From Priapulus caudatus (taxonomy: Eukaryota > Priapulida > Priapulimorpha > Priapulimorphida > Priapulidae), in NCBI RefSeq assembly GCF_000485595.1, contig NW_014577770.1, positions 55,026 through 97,015 on the forward strand: DNA of 41,990 nucleotides. The letters run 5' to 3'. Below the pieces are notes generated by a model. The model had not been told where the DNA came from, did no database searches, and saw only the letters and a list, made by a program, of their open reading frames with translations. Numbering within the stretch: the first letter of the stretch is position 1; each line of letters starts with the position of its first letter. Made by a program: the position numbers and the translations under genes. This document shows positions 32,021-41,990 of this stretch, in pieces.

Positions 32021-33250
32021 AATGTAATACCTGTAGCGTAAGTTACAGTGACATCATGAAACAGCTGTAGCGAAGCTACGATGACATAATGTAATACCTG
32101 TAGCGTAAGTTACAGTGACATCATGAAACAACTGTAGCGAAGTTACGATGACATAATGTAATACCTGTAGCGTAAGTTACAGTGACATCATGAAACAGCT
32201 GTAGCGAAGCTACGATGACATAATGTAATACCTGTAGCTTAAGTTACATTGACATCATGAAACAGCTGTACCGTAAGTTACAATGACATAATGCAATAAC
32301 TGTAGCGTAAGTTACATTGACATCATGAAACAGCTGTACCGTAAGTTACAATGACATAATGCAATAACTGTAGCGTAAGTTACAGTGACATCATGAAACA
32401 ACTGTAGCGAAGTTACGATGACATAATGTAATACCTGTAGCGTAAGTTACAGTGCCATCATGAAACAGCTGTAGCGAAGCTACGATGCCATAATGTAATA
32501 CCTCCGGTGTAAGTTATAATGACATCATGAAACAGCTGTAGCGAAGTTACGATGACATAATGTAATACATGCAGCGTAAGTTACAATGACACCATGAAAC
32601 AGCTGTACCGTAAGTTACAATGACATAATGTAATACCTGTAGTGTAAATTGCAATGACATAACGTAACGGCTGTGTTGTAGGTTACAATGACTTCGGACA
32701 ACAGCTGTGATGCAAGTTCCAGCGAAACATTAAAACAGCTGTTATGCACGTTATAGCATCACAATGTACCAGCATGTTACCGTAACACCACACACTGGTT
32801 GTGATGTAAATTACGGTTATAGAATGCAACAGCTGTAATGTTAGATACAGCGACACAATTCAACAGCTGTAACGTAAGTTACAGCGACACAATGCAACAG
32901 TTGTAATGTAAGTTACAGTGACACAATGAAACAGCCATAGTGTAGGCTACAGCAACACAATGCAACAGGTGTAATGTAAGTTACAGCAACACAATGCAAC
33001 AGCTGTAATGTTAGATACAGCGACACAATGCAACAGCTGTAATGTAAGTTACAGCGACACAAGGCAACAGCCATAATGTAGGCTACAGCGACACAATGCA
33101 ACAGCTGTAATGTAAGTTACAGCGACACAATGCAACAGCTGTAATGTAAGTTACAGCGACACAAGGCAACAGCTGTAATGTAAGTTGCAGTGGTACCATG
33201 CATCCATGTAATGTTACTTACAATAACACCATGCAACGACTGTAATGCAA
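32021..33250. repeat. 33/34-bp satellite with dimeric left part
   Basis: About 36 units. In the left third, alternating CTGTAGCGTAAGTTACAGTG and CTGTAGCGAAGCTACGATG versions form a 67-bp dimer. To the right the unit becomes a 34-bp monomer (CAGCTGTAATGTAAGTTACA then GCGACACAATG). Each unit holds the short palindromes CAGCTG and GTAA..TTAC. The Cys/Val/His-rich minus-strand frame at 32913-33101 is an artefact. Confidence 0.93.
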
Positions 33251-33254
33251 GTCA

Positions 33255-33600
33255 CATAAGCGAAAGGTGGAAACAACATGCTGTGTCTATAATTAATTTG
33301 TGTGGCGAATTAATATAATTCAGAGATGGGTTACATCAGCAGATGAAATGCGAGCTGTAGTGATGACGTGTCCGTTATCGGATGCTACAAGTAGCGATCA
33401 AGATATACATGTAGGCCTTTCAGTATAACTCACAATTTCTATTTTTAATCAGTTCGGATCAATTCATCAATCAGGCCAGTCATTTCAGATATGAGGGGTG
33501 ATAGGTATGTTACGCGAATGTTGACACGTTCATCTCTAATGCATATAATTAATTCGAAAATGAGAGCATTGAAAATTATTGACAATTGTGCGTGTGTGGG
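33255..33600. other. Spacer, no gene seen
   Basis: Nothing supported here. Confidence 0.4.
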
Positions 33601-33607
33601 TGGGTGG

Positions 33608-33672
33608 GACTCGCTCTCGCTCTCGCTCTCTCTCTCTCTCGCTCTCGCTCTCGCGCGCTCTCTCTCTCTCTC

Positions 33673-33735
<63 letters not shown>

Positions 33736-33765
33736 CTCTCGCTCTCTCTCTCTCTTTCTCTTTCG
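33608..33765. repeat. (TC)n microsatellite
   Basis: CTCTCG and CTCTCT repeats for about 155 bp with a few TTTC interruptions. Confidence 0.93.
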
Positions 33766-34083
33766 GGTTTACAACATTAGCTGCGAAATTTCACTCCGAC
33801 ATACAGCGATAACAAAGCTTCTGTTCATCAACGCATCGATCCCCGCATCGCACGCACGCACGCGCGCCGCACCACTTGCCATTGTGAAATTGAAATGCGG
33901 GTGAAATATGAAATCAAAATAATAACGGAGTGTGTCCAATTGCCGTTAGCAAGATGCGATGCGAGTGTCGTGTTACGTGTAAAGATGAAGTTGCTGCGTT
34001 TTTAAGGATAGGGCCGTTTTCCAAAGGTAACTTTGCAAATTTAGTGTAATGGTATCACGGTAAGAAAATTACAGTGATTCGTG

Positions 34084-34188
34084 TTGTCTGTCTGTCTGTC
34101 TGTCTGCCTGTCTGTCTGTCTGTCTGTCTGCCTGTCTGTCTGTCTGTCTGTCTGCCCGTCTGTCTGTCTGTCTGTCTGTCTGTATGTA

Positions 34189-34224
<36 letters not shown>

Positions 34225-34345
34225 CGTCTGTCTGTATGTCTGCCTGTGCGTGTGTGTATGTCTATCTGCCTGCCTAGCTGTCTGTCTGTCTACCTGTATG
34301 TCTGCCTTCCTATCTGCCTGTCTGGCTTGCCTTCTGTCTTGTCAC
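34084..34345. repeat. (TGTC)n microsatellite
   Basis: About 60 TGTC units with TGCC, CGTC and TATG variants that increase toward the right end. Confidence 0.95.
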
Positions 34346-34463
34346 ACTCAGTGAGTTAATCGCTGAGCAAAATTCACGCCAATATCAACGCCTAGACAGA
34401 TTATTATTTGACACTATTTGAGCGAAGCTGGGACTGCTTAATCTGCTGCTTATCGACTGCTGA

Positions 34464-34772
34464 ATACGGTTAGGGTTATGATTATGGTTAGGATTAGGGT
34501 TAGGGGTAGCGTTAAGAGAATGATCAGTGTTATGATCAGCGTTGGTGTTACTGTTACGGTTAGGGGGTGTATGTTATATCCCTTTTTAGTCAATTTAACT
34601 AGGGTTTATGTTTTTTTGGGCCAGGGTTAAGGTTAGGGTCGGGATCAGGCTTAGGTTTAGCGCTATGGTTATGGCCAAGTTTAGGATTAGGATTAAGATC
34701 AATATTAGGGCTAGAATTTGGGTTAGAGTTTAGGGTTAAGGTTAGGGTCAGGATTAGGGTTAGGGTTAGAAT
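34464..34772. repeat. Degenerate telomere-like repeats (GGTTAG)
   Basis: GGTTAGGGTTATGATTATGG-type sequence fills 34464-34575 and 34615-34772. Units are GTTAGG or GATTAG variants, and a clean (GGTTAG) stretch lies near 34755-34770. It resembles an old telomeric or subtelomeric array decayed by substitutions. Confidence 0.8.
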
Positions 34773-34775
34773 ATT

Positions 34776-35011
34776 TATTCATGTACTCCCGACAACACGA
34801 TAATAGGAATCATGCCGCACACGAGAGCTAACTGCTGAACATCTATCTATACGGTCTCGATCGATTCGCAGTTAGCCGGATTCATACCTACAGGATAAAT
34901 AAAAAGCCTTTACACATATCAGGTATACACGTCTGTCCGACAAAATGCTCTTGCAATAGTGGAATAGTGGCCGCTACACCGACGAGATTTGCCGTTCGTA
35001 TTCGACATGAC
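34776..35011. other. Spacer before element 3
   Basis: Begins with ATTCATGTACTCCCGA, shared with 28145-28160. No gene. The 8 bases 35004-35011 (GACATGAC) form the left flank of element 3. Confidence 0.4.
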
Positions 35012-35257
35012 CACAGGCACTTGGAACGTTTCAATAAAAAAAATAATGGTAAATAAACACGAAATGTATTTACTACGAAAGTCTTTATGTTTCTCTACTC
35101 TTTTTCGTCTCTTTCGCCTATTATTGCCGATAACTTCCTGTAAATGCCGTTCAAATGCTCCTCTACAACACATGACTACACCGCACGCACGCCGCTGTGC
35201 ACAAACAACACATACCACATATAATATAATATATAATACATGTTCCAAGTGCCTGTG
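35012..35257. mobile_element. MITE 3, CACAGGCACTTG-ended family
   Basis: 246 bp with 16-bp terminal inverted repeats CACAGGCACTTGGAAC. The left 150 bp matches the arms of element 1 (CAATAAAA, then AAATGCCGTTCAAATGCT, ATTATTGCCGATA and related blocks). The right part is AT-rich and unrelated. Flanks GACATGAC and GGCAAGAC agree at 6 of 8 positions, which fits an aged 8-bp duplication. Unlike elements 1 and 2 it is not a full palindrome, so it probably represents the ordinary form of the family. No coding sequence. Confidence 0.83.
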
Positions 35258-35265
35258 GGCAAGAC

Positions 35266-36115
35266 CACTGCCCACTCACGAACGCTTACGGAACAGGCTG
35301 TATACATATCGCAACAAAAGTGTATGTGTCACATTAGATATAGCCCCTTGCAGTATAGCATGTTAGCAGGAGTGAATAATAATAGATCAGATTACATAGA
35401 TCTATTATTATTCACTTCTGGTGTTATATTGTTTCGACATGAGATACCGAGGCAGAGCGGGTGTATATGTCTGCTGGGCAGGGCCATTTCGCAATAGCTC
35501 AGGACACCTGTCTAGTTAGATATTTCGCCGCTAGGATGTCTGCAGGCATCATTACCGTAGCCGCTCAGCATAGCGCCAGAGGGCCGAGTTCCCAGCCGCG
35601 CCTGTGACGTATGTACTCGCTCATTAATGGATCCTGTACGAAAAATCGAGAAAAGCGACGCAAGCGCGTGTTTTCTTCTAATTATGCACGCCACCGACAT
35701 GCAGTGTAAATTTACACACGCGCGTTGTGTATGTCGGCAGCTGTTGCGGCTGCTCTACAGTCCCACGAACATACATACATACACACAAACAAACGTGCGC
35801 TCGCGCAGTCAATATCCTTAGTAACGAAATGCGGTAACGAAATTCAAATACGAAATTCCGTAACATTCCGAACGTGGTGATCGAGACACGACAAGAGAAG
35901 AGGAGGGGTGGGTCGGCAAGGGAGGACGAGCAGGGTGGTGAGCAGGATGGTGATGGGTGTGTGCTGGTGGTTGACGCGGTTCACCTAGTTACTGGTCGGA
36001 AGACTTCGCAATTAGCATCTCGCCCATTCTTACTCCATTTTGTTCTCTACTTCGACGCTAAGTACAATAGGGAAATGGTGTACGTACGACTCACCTTTCT
36101 GTTTGCTATAACAGA
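35266..36115. other. Spacer with one hairpin
   Basis: A hairpin at 35371-35417 has 18-bp arms (AGTGAATAATAATAGATC and complement) around a 10-base loop. The frame at 35874-36122 has no recognisable motif and no good start. No gene is called. Confidence 0.5.
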
Positions 36116-36140
36116 TGGGTGATTCCCTCACCCCCCGGGG

Positions 36141-36391
36141 GGGTGGGGGAACTCACCCCACATTATAGTAGGTATATATGTGCCACTGCGAAGTAAAAAA
36201 TGAGGGGCTCTGGAACTAACTCAGACCTGAAAATGGGGGTCTCTGAAACTAATGTTTGTTGAATGTGGGATGCTCTGGAACGAGATATTCTTAAAAATGC
36301 GATGCACGGGAACGGAAGTTTAGAGTGAAAAATGGGGGTCTCTCCCGCGGCACATACCTACCATGTAATATATATGGAGTGCCCCCCACCC
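36141..36391. mobile_element. GGGTGGGGG-ended inverted-repeat element with 33-bp repeats
   Basis: Ends pair with each other: GGGTGGGGGAACTCACCCC plus GTAGGTATATATGTGCC on the left, and GGCACATACCTACCATGTAA plus GGAGTGCCCCCCACCC on the right. Between them are about five diverged 33-bp units with the core TGGGGGTCTCTGGAACTAA and a run of A at each unit end. CCCTCACCCC lies on both outer sides (about 36126 and 36395). No coding sequence. Confidence 0.6.
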
Positions 36392-36539
36392 GGGCCCTCA
36401 CCCCTCTTCGCATCTCGCTTACTCTCCGCCAACCCCGCAACCTATTAATGGAGAGCGGGTAGGCGCGCGTTTCTCTTTGTTGTCACAATTCGTTTACTGA
36501 TGGTGGCAATCGACGTATCTCCAGCTGACGTTTCGCCCG

Positions 36540-36985
36540 TTCCACGCACTCATGCACTTCCTCACTCCACAACCCTACAATTTCTCAAGCCCAAATTCCC
36601 CAAAATCCCTCAACCCCATAAACCCCAACTCCTCAACCCCACAGCCATCTAGCTAACCCCTCAACGCTCTTTCCCACAACCCGTCAACCCGCTTCTCACA
36701 TAACCCTACAACCACAAGCCCCATGCAGCTCCCAACCCCATAACAATTCCCCTCAACCTGCGTCTCCCATAACCCTACAACCACAAGCCCCTACAACAGC
36801 TGAAGCCGCTTCTTCACCATCCCACACACCTACAATTCGCACACCCCACTCACAACCCCCTCTTCCACAACCCTCAACCACTACTGTAACAGCTCCTCAG
36901 CCCTCCTTCCCCAAAAACATCCACTCCAACGACACCTCCACAACACCTCAACTCCATAACAAATAACCAACCACCCCCTTCCTCA
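36540..36985. repeat. C-rich degenerate CAACCCC repeats
   Basis: Irregular CAACCCC/CATAACCCTACAACC phrases. G-poor, C-rich plus strand for about 450 bp, grading into the regular array on its right. Confidence 0.7.
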
Positions 36986-36989
36986 CAAC

Positions 36990-37330
36990 CCTGCATCCCC
37001 CTACCACCCCTTCCTCAGAATCAATCAACCCCTCCCCCTACCACCCCTTCTTCAGAATCCATCAACCCCTCACCCTACCACCCCTTTCTCACAATCTATC
37101 AACCTCTCCCCCTACCACCGCTTCCTCACAATTAATCAACCCCTCCCCCTACCACCCCTTCCTCACAATCTATCAACCTCTCCCCCTACCACCCCTTCCT
37201 CACAATCTATCAACCTCTCCCCCTACCACCACTTCCTTACAATCTATCAACCTCTCCCCCCTACCACCCCTTCCTCACAATCTATCAACCCCTCCCCCTA
37301 CCACCCCTTCCTCACAATCTATCTACATCG
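36990..37330. repeat. 36-bp C-rich satellite
   Basis: About nine tandem units of CTCCCCCTACCACCCCTTCC plus TCACAATCTATCAACC. Variation is limited to a few positions (ACTTCC/CGCTTCC; AATCAATC). Confidence 0.9.
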
Positions 37331-37589
37331 CCCCCGCAATTCCCCGTCTCCACAACTCGTCGCACCACGATGACGTCGTTTCTGCGGTGCGCGGCTATCG
37401 ACGTGCTGAGCGCGACGACGGCCCGTGTTCTCGTTAGTGACGCGCGCACAAATTATTGTTATCAACGACAGTAACAACAAACACGTTTACAGAGCACGGC
37501 AGCGCGCATCCGACCCTCATTAAAACGCAAGGGAACATCCTCGCAAAGTCATATATACCGTACGTGGATGACTTTCTCTTCAGAATAGT

Positions 37590-37800
37590 TCAGAATAGAA
37601 CAGAATAGTTAGAATAGAATGGAATAGAATAGAATAGAAATAGAATAGTTCAGTTCCTAGTGGGTCAGGATTGACGGTCTATCAGACCTGCTAGGTATTC
37701 GTACTTTTCGTAGCGAGCGAAAGCAGAGCTATAAAATAATGATAAAATAATGATAATGATAATGATAAAATAAAATAATGATAAAATGATGGATTAAATC
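37590..37800. repeat. (AGAAT)n and (ATGATAA)n repeats
   Basis: AGAATAGTTC/AGAATAG repeats at 37580-37650, then ATAATGATAA repeats at 37733-37795. Confidence 0.8.
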
Positions 37801-38660
37801 AAAGAGCGCTGTAAAAGAAAATTCGTTGTTATGTGTCTTGGTTGCATTGCTCAGACAGAGCCTGCTTCGATCTCGCTTCGTGTTTCACTGTCTCATTAAA
37901 CCACCTAGGCAACCAACGATAATAGCGTCCGTCGTCAAATTGAGATGTGTTCTCGACGCGAATGCCTTTTTTTCGCTCCGACTTAATTTCACGGAACAAG
38001 AGACTATCCTCCAGTCATGACTGCATGGCGAGGCCGCCCACAGCAACCCAATTAGTTCTATAAGTCGCGTGACCGCGCTACATGTGCAACGGTTGTCAAC
38101 GTGTAATGACCTTGCGAAATTTTTTTTTTTGCGGAAAACTTCTAATAGAGTTTCGAACTCCGAATAACATGCGGAGCAGCTTGACGTGCGCCATTTGGTC
38201 ACTATCACAGCAATCGCAGCGCCCCCGCACGGCGGTTACGGCCATGCTAACATATTACCTCTTGCTTATGCTCTTGATATTACCAGGCGTACTTAAATAG
38301 AGACGTCAATTTATGTTCTCCTCATATTACCTCACTGACGTAGAGACGAGGCGAAATGCGTGAATGAGTGCGGCTGGTTTATTATCACTTACCGGGCCGT
38401 TACTAACTCGTCACACACGCGTCAGTTCGTCCAAGAGGTTCTTTAGGATTTCTATCCGACTCGGTCACCGGTTAATTACAACGGAATCGCGCCGTGTGCT
38501 GGCCGCAATCGCACGTTAATTAGAAAGGAATAACGTCGGAATACACGACGTGGTAAAAATAGGTAATTTCGCGACGTTAGTTAGCTTGCAAAAATACTTC
38601 TAGCATTCGAAACAGCAAAGCGATAACCATTAGCACCAGTAGTGCGAGCGTATATAAGCG
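37801..38660. other. Spacer, no gene seen
   Basis: The minus-strand frame 37885-38208 has no known motif. An interrupted run of T lies at 38119-38129. Confidence 0.4.
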
Positions 38661-38664
38661 CAGG

Positions 38665-38970
38665 AAGAAAAGAGGAGAGGAGAGACGAGAGCTGGCGAAA
38701 AGAGAGGCGAGGAGAGAGAAGAGAAGAGAGGAGAGGAGAAGAGAGGAGAGGAGAAGAGAGGAGAGGAGAGGAGAAGAGAGGAGAGGAGAGGCGATGAGAA
38801 ATATAGGAGAGGACAGGAAAAGAGAGCAGCGGAGAGAGGAGATGAGGAGAGAGGAAGGCGGAAAGCAGAAACGAGGAGAAGAAGAGAGGAAGAGGAGATA
38901 GGAAAAGAAAAGAGGAGAGGAGAATAGATGAGAGAAGAAGAGAAGAGAAGAAATTAAAAGAGATGCCATG
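38665..38970. repeat. Polypurine GAGAA/GAGGA tract
   Basis: About 300 bp almost free of pyrimidines on the plus strand, made of GAGAGGAGAA-type 5- and 10-mers. Capable of triplex (H-DNA) formation. The Leu/Ser-rich minus-strand frames are artefacts. Confidence 0.92.
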
Positions 38971-38974
38971 AGAA

Positions 38975-40800
38975 GAGACGAGGGCAGATGGGAGCGCATG
39001 TACAATCATCGCAGACTCATCCTAATTATTAGCACAATGTCGAGAGAGGATAATACTTATACATAGGATACTATCGAGTGGAATAAATAATTTTAAGTGC
39101 GAGTATAAGAGGGGATAATATATAATAAACGTCGTCATATAAACAGTTCGTAACAGTAGGCTACTATCCTTTCTTGAAGATATGCTCTGACCTATCTTCT
39201 CCTGAAGATATGCAGGTTGACCACAGCGAGTGACCTGCGTGCCGCACTTTCTCCATACCAACGCCGTCCTGAATCGCGCAACATTGCAGCGTGTCACATG
39301 ACGCGACACGTCACCTTCGAGCCTATGCTTACGGCTTAGCTTAGATCGGCGCTGTCGTTAGTCAAATCACAACACAATACCTGACAATACGCAACAACCA
39401 GTGAATTCAATACTTGTTTTAATCATTATCGTAATATATCATTTATGTACACAAACATTGCTGAAGCTTCATTCGCTCCATCAATCCAACGCGCAGCGAC
39501 AGCGACAGCGAATCAGAAATGAGACGTGATCACGTGACAATATTACGTATGCCACCAGCAGTTATTTATATATTATATATACCGGAGTTTTATTTAAAAA
39601 TATAATAATATTGATGATATTCTCATTAGCTATCCGGTGCTCGTGCGTGACGTGCATCCAGTGTTACGTCGATCGGTTGCCATGACTGCAGTAAACACAC
39701 AATATGGCAAACTCCAAACGTGCTTACAGTGAATTCGGTTCGTATGTGAAAAGGAACCACGAAGAAAAAATGAAATAATCGCGTGAAATGAATGCATGAA
39801 ATACGAATAATGAAGTCTCAGAGAGACGCTAACATCTGGTCGAGCTAATAATACAGCTTTTGATTTTCAGGTTTAAATTGAAACTGTTCTAAACAAAGTA
39901 CAGTTCAAACCTGGAAAATTACAAAAAAAGGGAAACCGAGCTGAACAGTGTTTTAATTAGAAATAGTTGCGAGAGTGCAGAATTCATTTCATTATCTCAA
40001 ATTTGACTACTGCATAATGGATGGAACAGATCCGAACGATTTTTGAGATATGGAAGCATGTCTCCTTTGCCGCTACTGTCATATTGGCGGTGACGATACT
40101 ACACTACCTTAAGTTTTTGAAAAGATAACATAAACCAAACACCGAGAGTATAATACAATTTAACATCACAAAATATTACCAGCAAATAGGTATGATATTA
40201 TAGCACATGGTAAGATGAGTTAGGAACGCATACAATAAATGGATAGCCATGCATGCAGTGGCCATAACTGTACTTTACAAATGACTAGATTCCGATGTTA
40301 AGTAAACACAGTGGTCCCCGCTGTATCGAGCCAGGTCGGTAACCAAGAAAATGTCCTCATTAAGGTATGCGTCTTTTATCAAAGGCCCAACAAAGCCGGT
40401 ACAACTGTATACCAATTTAAAATCATGTTCGTGCAATAACTAGCACAAGAGATCTCAGTTTAGAGCTTCAGGCGGCCACGTCCTGTCTCAGGGACTAATG
40501 TTGTGTTTGTGAGTCAAGCGACGTTATCCATATACTTCACAGAACACAATAACACTCTACACAGGCATGCGAGTCACTGTTACGTGACGTCACGTGTTCA
40601 AAAGGTCTCGTGATAAAATCATTTCTCGCAGAGTAGGAAAGAGATGCCTATATTATATCAGGAGTAGATACAGCGACACAGTACATATTCAAGTGATCTC
40701 AATGCCTCCTAGTGAGTGGTGCAGCACAATCGACTCCATCACTTAGAAAACTGGTTGCTGTTTGAGTTCGAGAGATTAATATAGAGAAAAATATTTGCTA
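38975..40800. other. AT-rich spacer, no gene seen
   Basis: Loose hairpins at 39168-39215 (TATCTTCTCCTGAAGATA) and 39868-39917 (CAGGTTTAAATTGAAACTGT versus ACAGTTCAAACCTG). The hairpin-family word ATTATATCAGGAGTAGATA is at 40651. No gene is recognised. Confidence 0.4.
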
Positions 40801-40814
40801 AGTTTATCGGAAGT

Positions 40815-40905
40815 TGAAGGCTGAGGTCAGGAGTTTAATGCAGAGGTCAGGAGTTTAATGCGGTCAGGAGTTCAATGCTGAGGTCAGAAGTTCAATGCTT
40901 GAAAT
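40815..40905. repeat. GAGGTCAGGAGTTTAATGC tandem repeat
   Basis: Four copies of a unit of about 22-23 bp (GAGGTCAGGAGTTTAATGC and variants), the third shortened. Confidence 0.85.
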
Positions 40906-40936
40906 TTAAAACCAACTAGAGCACTCGGAGAGCGCA

Positions 40937-41466
40937 GACCTCCGCCAAGGCAGCTGAATTCTCTCACTGTAAATTTTTTTATTAATTAATTAAATAATTA
41001 ATTATATCCGGATCACCACGAAAATGTAATGAATTCTAAGTTACCCCATTTCTGACCTATCCTAAAAATTTTATTAATTAATTAATTAATTAATTGGATC
41101 CGGATCACCACCAAAATGTAATCAATTCTAAGTTACCCCATTTCTGACCTATCCTGAAAATTCATTTAAATAATTAATTAATTAGATCCGGATCACCACG
41201 AAAATGTAATGAATTCTAAGTTACCCCATTTCTGAGCTATCCTAAAATTTTTATTAATTAATTAATTAATTAATTGGATCCGGATCACCACCAAAATGTC
41301 ATCAATTCTAAGTCAGGCGATTTCTGACCTATCCTGAAAATTGTATGACAATCCGTCCATAACTTTTTCAGTTAGGCTGTACACAAACCCACAAACCAAC
41401 AAACACTCGCTGAACAAACACACGCCGGTGAAAACATCACCTCCTGCCAACCTCTTGGCGGAGGTA
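40937..41466. mobile_element. CCTCCGCCAAG...CTTGGCGGAGG element with internal repeats
   Basis: Starts ACCTCCGCCAAGG and ends CTTGGCGGAGGTAAC, an 11-base inverted match. Inside are four copies of an 88-92 bp unit (starting ATCCGGATCACCAC at 41006, 41098, 41186 and 41278) that alternate in two forms, GAAAATGTAATGAATT and CAAAATGT(A/C)ATCAATT. A 180-bp pair has therefore been duplicated. The units are separated by (TTAA)n runs. The right part (ATCCGTCCATAACTTTTTCA, then AAACCAACAAACAC) looks like the 3' region of a non-LTR retrotransposon or SINE; this is a resemblance only. Confidence 0.6.
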
Positions 41467-41522
41467 ACAAAGGGAGCTTAATACGGAGACGAGGTTTTCA
41501 ATGCTAGGGTAAGGATTTTAAC

Positions 41523-41663
41523 CCTGAGATCGGCGCTGGATCGTGGATTAGGAAGCTGTGGATGAAGGCTTCAGTGAGTGCGCGGGTTTCCATCCAGCGG
41601 TTGCGTGTTGGATGGGTCATCGAGCGCAGGTTCTCAACGTACTGCAACGTTCTCTTTAGACAC
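41523..41663 (-). CDS. Candidate internal exon, unknown protein
   Basis: On the minus strand, a textbook 3' splice site (TTTGTTTGTTTTCAG ending at 41664) opens a 141-bp frame that stays open to a 5' splice-like GTTAAA at 41522. Both junctions are phase 2, so the exon is symmetric. It encodes about 47 residues with low-repeat, protein-like composition (TLQYVENLRSMTHP, then NRWMETRALTEAFIHSFL and HDPAPISG) and mostly G/C third positions. I do not recognise the family. The rest of the gene would lie beyond the window on the right and possibly to the left past 40937. The donor is only moderate, so this remains a candidate. Confidence 0.45.
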
Positions 41664-41754
41664 CTGAAAACAAACAAACAGTCGTCACACAGTGATGTAC
41701 ACAAGCACGCTGCTGCTCCTCACTAATGCCAGGGTCTCACACACTGTAGTACAT

Positions 41755-41990
41755 TCCTGCACTTAGGAATATCGCATTATTTAGGGTATCAAGCATTTAA
41801 GGATATTCCGTACTTTAGGGTATCCTGCATTTAGGGATAATCCGTACTTTAGGGTATCCTACATTTAGGGATAATCCGTACTTTAGGGTATCCTGCATTT
41901 AGGGATATTCCGTACTTTAGGGTATCCTGCATTTAGGGATATTCCGTACTTTAGGGTATCCTACATTTAGGGATATTCCGTACTTTAGGG
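41755..41990. repeat. 34-bp satellite containing TTAGGG, runs off the window
   Basis: About seven tandem units of TACTTTAGGGTATCCTGCAT plus TTAGGGATATTCCG; the leftmost are diverged. Each unit holds TTTAGGG twice. The array continues past the right edge. Confidence 0.92.

Noticed and set aside
32021-33250. CRISPR array (regular 33-34 bp units)
   Set aside because: The units are contiguous with no unique spacers, in an animal genome with no cas genes. This is a satellite.
35874-36122. Plus-strand frame with charged N-terminus and hydrophobic C-terminus
   Set aside because: No ATG with good context, no family resemblance, and the 3' end runs to the edge of an inverted-repeat element.
38130-38170. 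tRNA-like B box (GTTTCGAACTC)
   Set aside because: No A box at a suitable distance and no cloverleaf can be drawn. I found no convincing tRNA or rRNA in the window.
37885-38208. 107-codon minus-strand frame as a gene
   Set aside because: No recognisable motif, no convincing splice sites at its ends and average composition.
39022-39309. 95-codon minus-strand frame
   Set aside because: Begins at GTG, overlaps a loose hairpin, and its C-terminal half is AT-rich hydrophobic sequence with no motif.

Overview
The window is nuclear DNA from an animal, most likely an invertebrate. The signs are a rhodopsin-type GPCR read from one long exon, eukaryotic splice-site candidates, vertebrate/invertebrate-type telomere hexamers (TTAGGG/CCCTAA) inside the sequence, dense microsatellites, several satellite families and many small non-autonomous DNA transposons. 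There are no operons, ribosome-binding sites or other bacterial gene structure. I cannot name the phylum. Two runs of N (15192-15831 and 29521-30264) are assembly gaps, and sequence quality next to the first gap looks doubtful.

Layout. At 1-2750 there is AT-rich spacer. At 2764-5640, in a GC-rich island, lies the only clear gene: a minus-strand class A GPCR (3633-5510) whose motifs resemble adenosine receptors but which lacks most of the residues that bind adenosine. Its C-terminal tail is built on a 39-bp coding minisatellite that carries a 2-bp slip. Just downstream on the same strand is a candidate terminal exon (2764-3109). From about 5.7 to 12 kb the DNA is spacer with many microsatellites. 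From 12.2 to 19.7 kb there is a 433-bp foldback element with a perfect 8-bp target duplication, a TIR element containing 144 consecutive Gs, and copies of one unique-looking sequence on both sides of gap 1. From 20 to 28 kb there is spacer, a TA-flanked 0.94-kb TIR element and a 53-bp satellite. From 28.4 to 30.3 kb a 24-bp satellite is split by a 570-bp nested palindrome. From 31.1 to 33.25 kb a 33/34-bp satellite is split by an 854-bp element that contains a 100-codon reading frame with a Myb/SANT-like segment. From 34 to 37.3 kb there are telomere-like degenerate repeats, a third member of the CACAGGCACTTGG-ended family, a palindromic element with 33-bp internal repeats and a C-rich 36-bp satellite. 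From 38.6 to 42 kb there is a polypurine tract, a repeat-bearing element ending in CTTGGCGGAGG, a well-bounded candidate exon on the minus strand (41523-41663) and a 34-bp satellite rich in TTAGGG that runs off the end.

The main biological content is the divergent adenosine-receptor-like GPCR and a set of small transposons, three of which share ends (CACAGGCACTTG...) and appear to make 8-bp target duplications; two of them are near-complete palindromes. I see no set of cooperating genes here and no sign of a multi-gene defence or metabolic system.
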